Origin: Posidoniimonas polymericola
GTDB taxonomy: Bacteria > Planctomycetota > Planctomycetia > Pirellulales > Lacipirellulaceae
Direction of reading: 5' to 3'
DNA length: 64,000 nucleotides
NCBI RefSeq assembly: GCF_007859935.1
Contig: NZ_SJPO01000008.1
Span: forward strand, 1-64,000
Under the pieces are notes generated by a model that was not told where the DNA came from, made no database searches, and worked only from the letters and a program-made list of their open reading frames with translations. Position numbers and translations under genes: made by a program. The stretch's first letter is position 1; every line of letters starts with the position of its first letter. Of this stretch, positions 20,936-32,006 are shown in pieces.

Positions 20936-21092
20936 GACAGCGTACGGCGGCGGCCCAATTCGGGCCAGACCGGCTTGCGTAAGGGGAAGCCGTGTAAGCG
21001 GCGCGCGAGCTCGCCTTTCGGCATCCCCCTTACCCGTTTGGTCCTGCCGGCCAGCAAACCTGCTTGCCGCGGTCCGAACGGGAACGGTTGCT

Positions 21093-22694
21093 CTACCCCT
21101 CCGACTCCAGCTCGGCCACGACCGCCTCGTGGAGCTGGAACACGGCCTCGCGGGCCTCTTGGGGAGATGGATTCGCGCGGAGCGTCTTAACTAGGGGCTT
21201 CATCAACTCGGGGTCGAGCTCGCTGCGAGCGGCTGCCTGCTCGATGGCCTTCGCGACCGGCTCGGCCAGCTTGGGGTGGTCGGCGATAAGTGACGCCAGG
21301 GCGTTGCTCTTCACGGCGATCTCCAGCAGCGCGGCGTGGTCGGAGCCGTGCTGCCGGGCGAGGCGTTTGCCGAGCGTCCCCGAAGCTTTCAGCAGCCGGG
21401 CGGTCGACTGCGCGGCGTCGCCGCGCGCATCGATCGCGACCGGTTCGATGCCGAGCGTCTCGGCCAGGCCCTCCAGCTCCCACGCCTTAGGCGCCGATTC
21501 GCCAGCGGTCGTCATGCCGAGCTTGGCGCCGAGCAGCCAGGCGAGCTGTCGGGTGTTGTTCATGTGCGGCGTCGGCCGCTTGGGGGGCGGGCGGCGTTCT
21601 TCGGCCGGCGGCGGGATCGGGTCGCCCGGCTCTAGCGGGAGCGTGGGCGCGGGCAACTCCATCGGTGGTGTGCTGGGCGGCTCGGGCGTTGGCGCCGGGG
21701 CAGCAGGTGGCTCGTCGTCGGCGACCGGCGTCTGCGGCTCGTCGGTCGGCCGCACCGGGCTCCAATCCGAGAGGCCCGTGTCGGCGGGAGTGTCGCCCGG
21801 GTCCGGATCGCTCGGGTTCTCGGCGGCTGGCTCGAGTGGTTCAGCGGCCGGTTCAGCTGGCGGTTCTGCCAGCGGCGGGAAGTCGAGCGGGGGGAGCACG
21901 TCCGAGTTGTCCGGCTCGGGCTGCGGCGCTGGCTCGGTGGGCTCGTCGAAGAAGGGGAATCCGCTGCCCGGCGGCTCAACCGATGGCGTTTCGGCGGAGG
22001 GCGGCTGTTCGGGAGGGGTCTCCTCCGCGGTTTCGGGCTCGGTTTCGGGCTGCGACAAGAACCCGCCGAGTGCGTCCTGTGAGTTGCCCGCGTCGTCTGC
22101 CGATGGAGCCGGTTCCTCCTCCGCCATCGGCAGTCCGGCCAACGGGTTTTGCTCTGCGGGGGCCGGCGCGCTGTCGGCGGGCGGCGGCTCGTCCATCATG
22201 TCGCCAAAGAACTCGCTGACGCGCTCGTCTGGGGCGTCGTCGGCTGCGTCGCGCTTCCACAGGGCCGGCTCGTCCGAAGGCTGCCCTGGAATTGGCGGCG
22301 CCGCGTCGGCAGTGTAGCGGTCGTCTGCCGCCGCGGGCGTCGAGTTGCCAAAGAAGTCGTCGAGGTTGTCGGGCGAAGCAACTAGGCCGGACCCGCTGGG
22401 GGCCGGCGCTCGTGTCGTCTCAGGCGACTCAGCGGGGGCGCCTGGTAGCGGGTCGTCGGCGGATAGCGGCGTAGGGGCGGGGGTATCGATCTGCTCTGTG
22501 CCCAACTCTGAGTCGATCTCCTCAGTGCCGGGGTCGGTCGCTACCGGCTCTTCCGCGTCCGCCGATGCCGGATTGTCCGGGTCTGCTGGCTGATCGGCCG
22601 ACGACGCATCGCCTACCTCGACCGGTTGACTGCAGCCGGGCAGCGTCACTGCCAACGCCAACGCCGCGAGGGCGAGCAGCCTCGCAAGGGACAC
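21093..22694 (-). CDS. Proline/acid-rich lipoprotein of unknown function
   Basis: A 533-residue protein with a GTG start at 22694. It begins MSLARLLALAALALAVTLPGC, a lipoprotein signal with lipobox LPGC. Roughly residues 25-370 are low-complexity Pro/Glu/Asp/Ala and probably disordered. The last ~155 residues (from MNNTRQLAWLL) form an Ala/Leu/Glu-rich helical domain that I do not recognise. The frame stays open far upstream to 23366, but that extension overlaps the divergent AAA gene and lacks a signal. It may be a surface or envelope spacer protein with a helical head; this is inference. Confidence 0.7.
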   Translation of the reverse strand: MSLARLLALAALALAVTLPGCSQPVEVGDASSADQPADPDNPASADAEEPVATDPGTEEIDSELGTEQIDTPAPTPLSADDPLPGAPAESPETTRAPAPSGSGLVASPDNLDDFFGNSTPAAADDRYTADAAPPIPGQPSDEPALWKRDAADDAPDERVSEFFGDMMDEPPPADSAPAPAEQNPLAGLPMAEEEPAPSADDAGNSQDALGGFLSQPETEPETAEETPPEQPPSAETPSVEPPGSGFPFFDEPTEPAPQPEPDNSDVLPPLDFPPLAEPPAEPAAEPLEPAAENPSDPDPGDTPADTGLSDWSPVRPTDEPQTPVADDEPPAAPAPTPEPPSTPPMELPAPTLPLEPGDPIPPPAEERRPPPKRPTPHMNNTRQLAWLLGAKLGMTTAGESAPKAWELEGLAETLGIEPVAIDARGDAAQSTARLLKASGTLGKRLARQHGSDHAALLEIAVKSNALASLIADHPKLAEPVAKAIEQAAARSELDPELMKPLVKTLRANPSPQEAREAVFQLHEAVVAELESEG

Positions 22695-23058
22695 ACACCA
22701 GCAGCTAGCAAACGCCGTCACGATTTCTTGCTCGCACGAGAGGGGAGGGGCAGCTACGCGGGAGAGGACCCACCCAACCACGATGGCGGGTTGGGCGAAT
22801 TCCGTCAATCGGAGCCGCCGGACGGGCCCCACCGCCTGTGCCGTCAGGCTCTTCGCCGTCGTTGCAACCGGAAGCCTGGTCCTCCGACCGGCGCCGGGGT
22901 GGGGTGTCGCTGCTGCGGGCTGTACGGCCTGGGGCGGATGGCGGGCCGGCCGGGTGCGGGATGCCGGGGGGAAAGCCGGTCTGCCGCAGTGCCGGGCTGC
23001 GGTGTGACACATGCTTGAGGTAGTCACCGCTAGCCGCCCCCTCACCGCTTTGTGCGCC
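22695..23058. other. Divergent intergenic region between the lipoprotein and AAA ATPase genes
   Basis: This region should contain the promoters for two divergent genes. I see no clear -35/-10 pair, operator or small gene. The short plus-strand open stretch here has no family features. An alternative AAA start codon lies inside at 23011. Confidence 0.35.
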
Positions 23059-24399
23059 ATGCCAACGCTCCCCGCCACACCCAGCCTGCTTCCCGCCGGA
23101 AGCCTCCCGTCAGAGCAGCAATGGACGCCGCCGATCGCCGCCGCGGCGTTCCCGCCCCCGCCGCCCGAGCCGGCCTCGCTGGAGAAGGCGGGCGTCTCGG
23201 TGGGCGAGGTCGACGCGCTGGTCCTGAAGACGCTGTTGCAGCACGGCAGCTGCACAGGCGCCCAGGTGGCCGAGCAGATCTGCCTGCCTCGCGTCATCAT
23301 CAACGAGGCGCTCGCCCGGCTCCGCGACGAGCTGCTCGTGGCGATTAAGGGCTCGGCGGGCGTCAACGACTTCCTGTATCAACTCACCGAGGCCGGCGAC
23401 GCCCGCGCCAAACGGCACGTCGAGCACTGCCGGTTTGTGGGCGCCGCGCCGGTCCCGCTCGCCGTCTACGAGACCGCCGTCCGTCGGCAGTCGCTGAAGC
23501 AGGCGAGGCTCACGCTCGCCCAGCTCTCCAATTCGTTGTCCGACCTGACGATCCAGCAGGACTTCCTCAGCCAGGTCGCCCAGGCGATCGCCGACGGCCG
23601 CGGCATGTTCCTGCACGGCCCGCCCGGCAACGGCAAGACAACGCTCGCCGAGCGGATTGTCGACGTGTTCGGGCAGCACCTGTGGATCCCGCGGATGCTG
23701 TCGATCGGCGGCGACCTGATCCGGCTGTACGACCCGAGCTGCCACGAGGAGGTGAGCCCGCCGGGGCTCGACGCGCAGCGCTACGACCGCCGCTGGGTGC
23801 TGATCCGCCGGCCGACCGTCGTGGTCGGCGGCGAGCTGACGCTCGACCAGCTCGACGTCAGCTTCCAACCGTCCGCCGGCGTCAGCGAGGCGCCCGTCCA
23901 GCTCAAGGCCAACGGCGGCGCGCTCCTGATCGACGACTTCGGCCGTCAGCGGGTCAGCAGCACCGAGATCCTCAACCGTCTGATCGTGCCGTTGGAGAAG
24001 GGCTTCGACTTCCTCAACCTGGCCAGCGGCCGCAAGGTGCAGACGCCGTTCGAGCTGCTGTTCATCCTCTCGACCAACCTCGCGCCGGGCGACCTGGTCG
24101 ACGAGGCCTTCCTCCGCCGCATCCCGTACAAGATTGAGGTCCACGGCCCGACCGAGGAAGAGTTCCGCTCGCTGGTCCGGGAGCTGGCGTCCCAGCAGGG
24201 GCTCGCGGTTAGCGGCCAGTCGGTCGACTACCTGCTCCGCGAGCACTTCACGAACCCCGACCGCGTGCTCCGCTTCTGCCACCCGCGGGACCTGCTAAGG
24301 CAGGCGAAGAACTACTGCGAGGTGCACGAGCTGCCGGCTGTCGTGACCGAGGCGGTGTGGGATGTCGCGGTGCGGAACTACTTTGTCGGGCTGGCGTGA
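23059..24399 (+). CDS. AAA+ ATPase with N-terminal winged-helix domain
   Basis: A 446-residue protein. After a Pro-rich leader, residues about 45-120 look like a winged helix (VDALVLKTLLQHGSCTGAQV, then ALARLRDELLV). The AAA module has Walker A GPPGNGKT (from residue 187), Walker B ALLIDDFG, sensor-1 ILSTN and an arginine-finger-like FLRRIPYKI. The C-terminal lid helices follow (VLRFCHPRDLLRQAKNY). The family is common in planctomycetes as a stand-alone ATPase; its target is unknown. An alternative ATG at 23011 adds 16 residues. The aminotransferase gene converges on its 3' end, overlapping by 22 nt. Confidence 0.82.
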   Translation: MPTLPATPSLLPAGSLPSEQQWTPPIAAAAFPPPPPEPASLEKAGVSVGEVDALVLKTLLQHGSCTGAQVAEQICLPRVIINEALARLRDELLVAIKGSAGVNDFLYQLTEAGDARAKRHVEHCRFVGAAPVPLAVYETAVRRQSLKQARLTLAQLSNSLSDLTIQQDFLSQVAQAIADGRGMFLHGPPGNGKTTLAERIVDVFGQHLWIPRMLSIGGDLIRLYDPSCHEEVSPPGLDAQRYDRRWVLIRRPTVVVGGELTLDQLDVSFQPSAGVSEAPVQLKANGGALLIDDFGRQRVSSTEILNRLIVPLEKGFDFLNLASGRKVQTPFELLFILSTNLAPGDLVDEAFLRRIPYKIEVHGPTEEEFRSLVRELASQQGLAVSGQSVDYLLREHFTNPDRVLRFCHPRDLLRQAKNYCEVHELPAVVTEAVWDVAVRNYFVGLA

Positions 24400-25268
24400 C
24401 GCTGCGCCTGCGCCGCGATGTCGACGCCCGCCAGCTCGCCCCAGGCCGCTAAGAACCGCAGGTAGTGCGGCCCCGGCTGGCCGGACCCGATGGCGACGCC
24501 GTCGCACCGCACGACCGGCAGCAGACAGACCGAGGTGCTGGCGAGCCACGCCTCGTCGGCGGCCCGGAACTCGCCGATTGTCAGGTCACGCTCGATAAAC
24601 GGCGTGCCGAGCGAGTCGGCCAGCTCACGCACCACCGCCACACTGACGCCGGGCAGCACCTTCTCGATCGGCGGCGAGATCACCCCTTCGTGCTCGCGGT
24701 ACACCATCACGTTGGCGGTGGACGCCTCGCCGACAAAGCCGTGCTGGTCGAGCAGCAACGCCCGGGCGCCGGCTTCCTTGCGGCGGGCCTGCTGGTCGGC
24801 CAGGTAGTAGTGCATGCGGCTGCGGCACTTCAATTCCGGCGGCCAGCAGTTGGCGGGCGTCTGGTGGTGGTCGCTGACCTGCAGCGCGACGCCGCCCTCG
24901 TACTGGCGGGCCCACTGCGAGAACGGCAGTGGGAAGCCGTGCACGCACCGCGTCGGCCCGTCGCCCGAGCCGGGCGTGGCGAACACGACAATCGCCCAGT
25001 CGTCGCCGGGCTTGCGGAGCGGCTCGATCTGCTTGGCGTACTCGCTAACGGCGGCGTCGAGCTCCGCGGCGATCGGTTCGGCAGGCAGCCCGATGATCTC
25101 TAGCGACCGCCGCAGCCGCGCGATGTGCTGCGGCTGCCGGAACGGCGCGGCGCCGAAGGTGCGCAGCCGCTCGGTGACCGTGACCCCCATCGAGAAGCCG
25201 AGGTCGCCTACCGGCATGCTCAGCCGGGCGTCGTCGGTCCATTCGCCGTTGAGGTAGGCAGGGGGCAT
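24378..25268 (-). CDS. Class IV aminotransferase (ADC lyase / branched-chain / D-amino acid type)
   Basis: A 296-residue PLP enzyme of the fold-type IV family. PAYLNGEW and DLGFSMGVTVTERLRTF are the expected N-terminal strands. The PLP lysine is Lys147 in ELKCRSRMHYYLAD, placed as in D-amino acid aminotransferase and aminodeoxychorismate lyase. The phosphate-binding region LLLDQHGFVGEASTANVMV follows. The subfamily cannot be fixed by eye; pabC-like activity is possible but no folate genes are nearby. An alternative ATG is at 25307. The 3' end overlaps the AAA gene by 22 nt. Confidence 0.85.
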   Translation of the reverse strand: MPPAYLNGEWTDDARLSMPVGDLGFSMGVTVTERLRTFGAAPFRQPQHIARLRRSLEIIGLPAEPIAAELDAAVSEYAKQIEPLRKPGDDWAIVVFATPGSGDGPTRCVHGFPLPFSQWARQYEGGVALQVSDHHQTPANCWPPELKCRSRMHYYLADQQARRKEAGARALLLDQHGFVGEASTANVMVYREHEGVISPPIEKVLPGVSVAVVRELADSLGTPFIERDLTIGEFRAADEAWLASTSVCLLPVVRCDGVAIGSGQPGPHYLRFLAAWGELAGVDIAAQAQRHASPTK

Positions 25269-25356
25269 CGCGGTTTGATTGGGGCCAAGCTGGTCAGCGG
25301 GTTGCATCCAGGATAGCTTGAGAGCCGCCGCCTGTCCCGACCTCTGGAAAGCAAAC

Positions 25357-26052
25357 ATGGCCGCCAGCAAGTTCCCCGGATTCCCGCTCGGGCTGCTCCA
25401 TTTCCTGGAGGAGCTGTCGCGGAACAACAACAAGAAGTGGTTCGACAAGCACAAGGCCCGCTACGAGAGCGAGGTCCGCGGGCCGGCGGTCGCCTACATC
25501 GAGTCGATGCGGGCGCCGCTCGCCAGGTTCTCGCCGCACTTCCTGGCGGTGCCGAAGAAGGTCGGCGGCTCGCTGATGCGGATCCACCGCGACGTGCGGT
25601 TCGCCAAGGACAAGTCGCCGTACAAGACGAACGTCGGGATCCAGTTCCGCCACGAACGCGGCCGCGATGTTCACGCCCCCGGAGTCTACCTGCACATCGA
25701 GCCCGAACAGGCTTTCCTGGGCGTCGGCCTGTGGCGGCCCGACCCGCCGGCGCTGGCCGGTATCCGTGAGGCGATCGACGCCGACCCGAAGGCGTGGAAG
25801 CGGGTTAGCCGGGCGAAGTCTTTCCGCACGCACTTCGAGCCGAGCGGCGACTCGCTCAAGCGGCCGCCAAAGGGATACGACGCCGAGCACCCGATGATCG
25901 AGGACCTCAAGCGGAAGGACCACATTGCAATCTGCAAACTCGACCACGACCAACTGCTGCAGCCCGACATCGTCAAGGTGACTTCGGATTTGATGAAGAA
26001 ATCGAAGGGCTACCTGCAGTTCCTCTGCGAGGCCGTTGGGGTTGAGTTTTAA
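25357..26052 (+). CDS. DUF2461 family protein
   Basis: A 231-residue soluble protein matching the DUF2461/TIGR02453 pattern: FLEELSRNNNKKWFDKHKARY near the N-terminus, MRIHRDVRFAKDKSPYKTNVG in the middle, then GVYLHIEPEQAFLGVGLWRPDPPAL. The family is widespread and of unknown function. ATG 25357 fits the usual start just before the FPGFPLGLLHFLEEL segment. A long inverted repeat begins 5 nt after its stop codon and separates it from the GH16 gene. Confidence 0.88.
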   Translation: MAASKFPGFPLGLLHFLEELSRNNNKKWFDKHKARYESEVRGPAVAYIESMRAPLARFSPHFLAVPKKVGGSLMRIHRDVRFAKDKSPYKTNVGIQFRHERGRDVHAPGVYLHIEPEQAFLGVGLWRPDPPALAGIREAIDADPKAWKRVSRAKSFRTHFEPSGDSLKRPPKGYDAEHPMIEDLKRKDHIAICKLDHDQLLQPDIVKVTSDLMKKSKGYLQFLCEAVGVEF

Positions 26053-26056
26053 ACGC

Positions 26057-26137
26057 TGGTCCCACCCCTGGCGGGGTGGGCTAGAAATACTTGCGACTAT
26101 TCCACTGGAGCAGCCCACCCCGCCAGGGGTGGGACCA
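26057..26137. repeat. Perfect 26-nt inverted repeat with internally palindromic arms
   Basis: Left arm 26057-26082 and right arm 26112-26137 are exact reverse complements separated by 29 nt. Each arm is itself a hairpin, CCCACCCC-TGGC-GGGGTGGG and its complement. The repeat fills almost the whole gap between the DUF2461 stop and the GH16 start (6 nt after the right arm). It may be a REP/BIME-type mobile repeat or an mRNA processing structure. It would place a very stable stem next to the GH16 ribosome-binding region. Confidence 0.85.
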
Positions 26138-26143
26138 AACACC

Positions 26144-26974
26144 ATGAAATCGAATATCCTCGCCCTCACTCTCGCCGCCGCCGTGCTGCTGACCGGCAGC
26201 AGCTCGTTCGCCGACGCTCCCGAAGGGATGCGGCTTGTCTGGTCCGACGAGTTCGAGGCCGAAGGCCGGCCCGACCCCGAGAAGTGGGGCTACGAACGCG
26301 GCTTTGTCCGCAACCAAGAGCTGCAGTGGTACCAGCCAGAAAACGCCTTCTGCGAGGACGGCGTGCTCGTCATCGAGGGCCGCCGCGAGCAGAAGGACCT
26401 GAGCGACGAGCCGCGTCGGCTCCGCCGGCGGGAGCCGCAGCGCAAGAATGCCGCGTACACCGCCGCCAGCATCACGACCCGCGGCAATTTCGAGTGGCAG
26501 TACGGGCGGCTCGAGGTGCGAGCGAAGGTGATCGCGTCCGATGGGCTGTGGCCGGCGATTTGGACCCTCGGCGTCAAGAACGGCTGGCCCGCCAACGGCG
26601 AGGTCGACGTCATGGAGTACTACGGCGGCGACATCCTGGCCAACGCCGCGTGGCTGGGCAAGAACCGGCGGATCGTGTGGGACTCGTCGCACACGCCGGT
26701 CACCGAACTCGGCGACGAATGGGACGACCGCTTCCACGTCTGGCGGATGGACTGGGACGAGAACCAGATCGTGCTATCGGTCGACGACCTCGTACTCAAC
26801 ACCACCGACACCACGCGGGCCGACAGAACGGCCGAGCCGCACCCATTCCGCCAGCCGCACTACCTGCTGCTGAACCTAGCGATCGGCGGCATGAACGGCG
26901 GCGACCCGTCGGGGACGGAGTTTCCGAGCCGGTACCTGATTGACTACGTGCGGGTCTATCAAGAGGTGGAATAA
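26144..26974 (+). CDS. Exported glycoside hydrolase family 16 protein
   Basis: A 276-residue secreted enzyme with a signal peptide (hydrophobic ALTLAAAVLLTGS, cleavage near SFA-DAP). The GH16 jelly-roll begins LVWSDEFEAEGRPDPEKWGYE. The catalytic motif is GEVDVMEYYG, the ExDxxE pattern with nucleophile and acid/base Glu. WPAIWTLG and the C-terminal YLLLNLAIGG segment are typical of beta-glucanase/laminarinase members. It probably cleaves beta-1,3- or mixed-linkage glucans or related algal glycans. The coding end overlaps the convergent CPBP gene by 16 nt. Confidence 0.92.
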   Translation: MKSNILALTLAAAVLLTGSSSFADAPEGMRLVWSDEFEAEGRPDPEKWGYERGFVRNQELQWYQPENAFCEDGVLVIEGRREQKDLSDEPRRLRRREPQRKNAAYTAASITTRGNFEWQYGRLEVRAKVIASDGLWPAIWTLGVKNGWPANGEVDVMEYYGGDILANAAWLGKNRRIVWDSSHTPVTELGDEWDDRFHVWRMDWDENQIVLSVDDLVLNTTDTTRADRTAEPHPFRQPHYLLLNLAIGGMNGGDPSGTEFPSRYLIDYVRVYQEVE

Positions 26975-27558
26975 TTCTTGGCTCGACCGCTCCGTCGCAG
27001 CCGCGCCAGCGCCACGAAGTCGTACGCCGCGTGAGCGATGATTGCCGGCCAGAGCTCGCCGGTCAGCTCCGTGACTACGCCGAGGTACAGCCCCAGCAGG
27101 GTAGCGACAACGAAGTACGCCCGGCTCAGCGGGTGGGCCAGTCCGAACAGCACGGAGGCCACGGCCACTGCGGGCCAAGGCCCGAGCCAGGTTGCTAGGG
27201 CGGGCTGCAGGGCGCCGCGGAACAGGACCTCCTCGCCCAGACCGGCCGCGAGCGAAACGGCGGCGATTGTCCCGTAGCCGGCTCGGCCCAGCAGCTCGCT
27301 AATCAGCCGCCGCGTCTGGCGACGGAGCCGGGCCAGGGGCCGCCAGCGGGACCGCTCGAGCACGGCCAGCAGCGTCAGCATCGGGGCGGTGGTTGCGGCC
27401 CCGATCGCCAGCGACCAGGCCCAGCCGTGGCGGGGCGACAGGTCCTCTGCCAGCGGCAGGCCAAGCCCCCAGCAGATCGCCGCGCCTGCGATTGCTAGCC
27501 CCAACTCGGCGGCCAACGCGGAGGCCAGGACGGCGGGGTTCTCGAGGTTTTGAGCCAT
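26959..27558 (-). CDS. CPBP family intramembrane glutamic protease
   Basis: A 199-residue membrane protein with several hydrophobic helices. It contains the three CPBP (Abi) motifs: GEEVLFRGALQPAL (EExxxR), FGLAHPLSR (second motif His) and IAHAAYDFVALA (HxxxD-type third motif). Members act as intramembrane endopeptidases like Rce1 or as bacteriocin self-immunity proteins; no bacteriocin is seen. ATG 27558 is chosen because the upstream ATG adds a non-hydrophobic leader. It converges on and overlaps the GH16 gene. Confidence 0.9.
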   Translation of the reverse strand: MAQNLENPAVLASALAAELGLAIAGAAICWGLGLPLAEDLSPRHGWAWSLAIGAATTAPMLTLLAVLERSRWRPLARLRRQTRRLISELLGRAGYGTIAAVSLAAGLGEEVLFRGALQPALATWLGPWPAVAVASVLFGLAHPLSRAYFVVATLLGLYLGVVTELTGELWPAIIAHAAYDFVALARLRRSGRAKNYSTS

Positions 27559-27621
27559 AACGACCGGGCGGCTGAGCGGGTTGGGGTGGGGCTGCGGCCC
27601 CACGTCGACCGGGGCCACCCG

Positions 27622-27651
27622 TTGACGATCGCTCGGGCGGCTAGGTACATT
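27622..27651 (+). promoter_or_regulatory. Predicted sigma70-type promoter for ppdK
   Basis: TTGACG (27622-27627) and TACATT (27646-27651) are spaced 18 nt apart on the plus strand. Transcription would start near 27658, leaving a leader of about 150 nt before the ppdK ATG. No other plus-strand gene lies between. Prediction is by consensus only. Confidence 0.5.
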
Positions 27652-27809
27652 ACCCGTTCATTTTCCGCGGAATCAAGCGACTACTCCAGGTTGCTTTCCA
27701 ACCTTCAGCGTTCGTTCTCAAGGGCCCCTGAGCCTGGCGGGGCGAGGATCAAGCGGGCAGCATCCGCCCAAAAACGTCACACGACAGCAGACTCAAGGAT
27801 TTTTTTAGA

Positions 27810-30497
<2,688 letters not shown>

Positions 30498-30543
30498 TCG
30501 CCGCGGCGGTGGTCTTGCCCCCGCCCGCGACACCATTGACAAT

Positions 30544-30582
30544 GCCGTGGCCCCCCAGACTTTCGGGGGCCACGGCTTTTTG
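30544..30582 (+). terminator. Rho-independent terminator after ppdK
   Basis: A perfect 12-bp GC-rich stem (30544-30555 with 30565-30576, GCCGTGGCCCCC and its complement) is followed by TTTTT. It lies 47 nt after the ppdK stop. Confidence 0.88.
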
Positions 30583-30679
30583 TGTACTGTAAGCCAACCC
30601 ACATTACCCGCGGCCCCGCCGCGTGATAATTCTCCAACGACCGCATCCCCTTCCTGAACACCCCACCGCCAGGTTTCCT

Positions 30680-32005
30680 ATGCTGTTCCACCGCCGCCTG
30701 CTCCCGTTGATGCTTATTCTGCTCTGCTCGCCCTGCGCCGCGCAGGACCTGATCGGCAAGCTGCAGGACCGGATGGCGGAAAACCCAGACGCGGTTGGCC
30801 TGATGGAGGCCTCGGCCAAGACCTTCTCATCGGTCGAGCAGTCGTCGTTCAACATCGTCAACACAATCGATGTCGTGGCGGGCGAGCAGGAGAACACGCA
30901 GCAGCAGGTCTACGCGGTGATGCTGGGCGCCGAGGGCAAGTACCAGGTCGAGCTGGTCAAGCCGACCAACGAGTTCTGGGTCCGCTCTAACGGCGAGCAG
31001 ACCATGACCTACCTGCAGCCGCTCTCGCAGTACTCGGTCGCCGACGAGGCGGGCGGAGTCGGCGCGTTCGCCGCGTCGCGGCTGGCCAGCATGCTCGGCA
31101 ACGGGTTTGGTTCGCTTGTGTTCAGCATGCTCGACAGCGGCTCGACCGGCACGGTCGCCGAAACCCTGACCGACTCGTCCTACATCGGTGAGGAGCAGGT
31201 GGGCGAGCAGACGCTGCACCACTGCCGCTACACCGCCGACAAGATGAGCTGGGACGCGTGGTTCACCGCGGGCGACTCGCCGCGGCTGGTCCGGCTGCAG
31301 CCCGACCTCAAGGAGATCGCCTCGAAGGCCCCGGCCGCCAAGCAGTTCGACAACTTCTCATTCACGATGACCTTTGAGGTCAAGGACTACGACGCCGAGT
31401 CTGAGCTGCCGGCCGAAGCGTTCGCCATGACCCCGCCCGAGGACGCCGACCAGGTAGAGGACGCGCTGTCGCCGCCCGAGCCGCCGCCGCACCAGCTGCT
31501 GGGCCAGAAGGCGCCGATGTTCGACACCGCCGACCCGGCCGGCGCCCCGATCGACCTGGGCGGTCTGGTCGGCAAGAAGGTGATCATCCTCGACTTTTGG
31601 GCCACGTGGTGCGGCCCCTGCGTCGCGGCAATGCCGAAGCTCGACCAGGTCGCGGACGAGTACGCCGACAAGGGCGTGGTGCTCTACGCGGTGAACCAAG
31701 GCGAGAGCGCCGACACCGTCAACGCGTTCCTCGAGGGCAAGAACCTGGACGTCTCGGTGGCGATGGACCCCGAGGGCGCCGCCGCCCAGAAGTACTCGAT
31801 CGAGGGCCTGCCAACCTCCATCGTGATCGGCAAGGACGGCCGCGTGCAGGTGGTGCACGTCGGCTTCTCGCCGGACCTCGACAGCAAGCTCCGCGGCGAA
31901 CTCGACTCGCTGCTGGCGGGCGAGGACCTGGCGACCCAGACCATCGACGCCTGGAACGAAGAGCACCCCAACCGCAAGGTAAAGACCGGCGCCAAGGCCA
32001 ACTAG
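30680..32005 (+). CDS. Exported DUF2092-like protein with C-terminal TlpA-type thioredoxin domain
   Basis: A 441-residue protein with a signal peptide ([17 protein letters not shown]). Residues about 30-255 resemble the DUF2092/LolA-like outer-membrane-lipoprotein-sorting fold. The C-terminal ~150 residues are a redoxin domain ([16 protein letters not shown], then [15 protein letters not shown]) with the CGPC active site at residues 311-314. The fusion suggests a periplasmic thiol-disulfide reductant. The Cys in the signal region is not in a clear lipobox. The ECF sigma gene starts 1 nt after its stop, so the two may be co-transcribed. Confidence 0.85.
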   Translation: MLFHRRLLPLMLILLCSPCAAQDLIGKLQDRMAENPDAVGLMEASAKTFSSVEQSSFNIVNTIDVVAGEQENTQQQVYAVMLGAEGKYQVELVKPTNEFWVRSNGEQTMTYLQPLSQYSVADEAGGVGAFAASRLASMLGNGFGSLVFSMLDSGSTGTVAETLTDSSYIGEEQVGEQTLHHCRYTADKMSWDAWFTAGDSPRLVRLQPDLKEIASKAPAAKQFDNFSFTMTFEVKDYDAESELPAEAFAMTPPEDADQVEDALSPPEPPPHQLLGQKAPMFDTADPAGAPIDLGGLVGKKVIILDFWATWCGPCVAAMPKLDQVADEYADKGVVLYAVNQGESADTVNAFLEGKNLDVSVAMDPEGAAAQKYSIEGLPTSIVIGKDGRVQVVHVGFSPDLDSKLRGELDSLLAGEDLATQTIDAWNEEHPNRKVKTGAKAN

Positions 32006-32006
32006 C

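Noticed and set aside
22695-23366. N-terminal extension of the Pro-rich lipoprotein to 757 residues
   Set aside because: It overlaps the divergent AAA ATPase gene and lacks the signal peptide that the GTG start at 22694 supplies.
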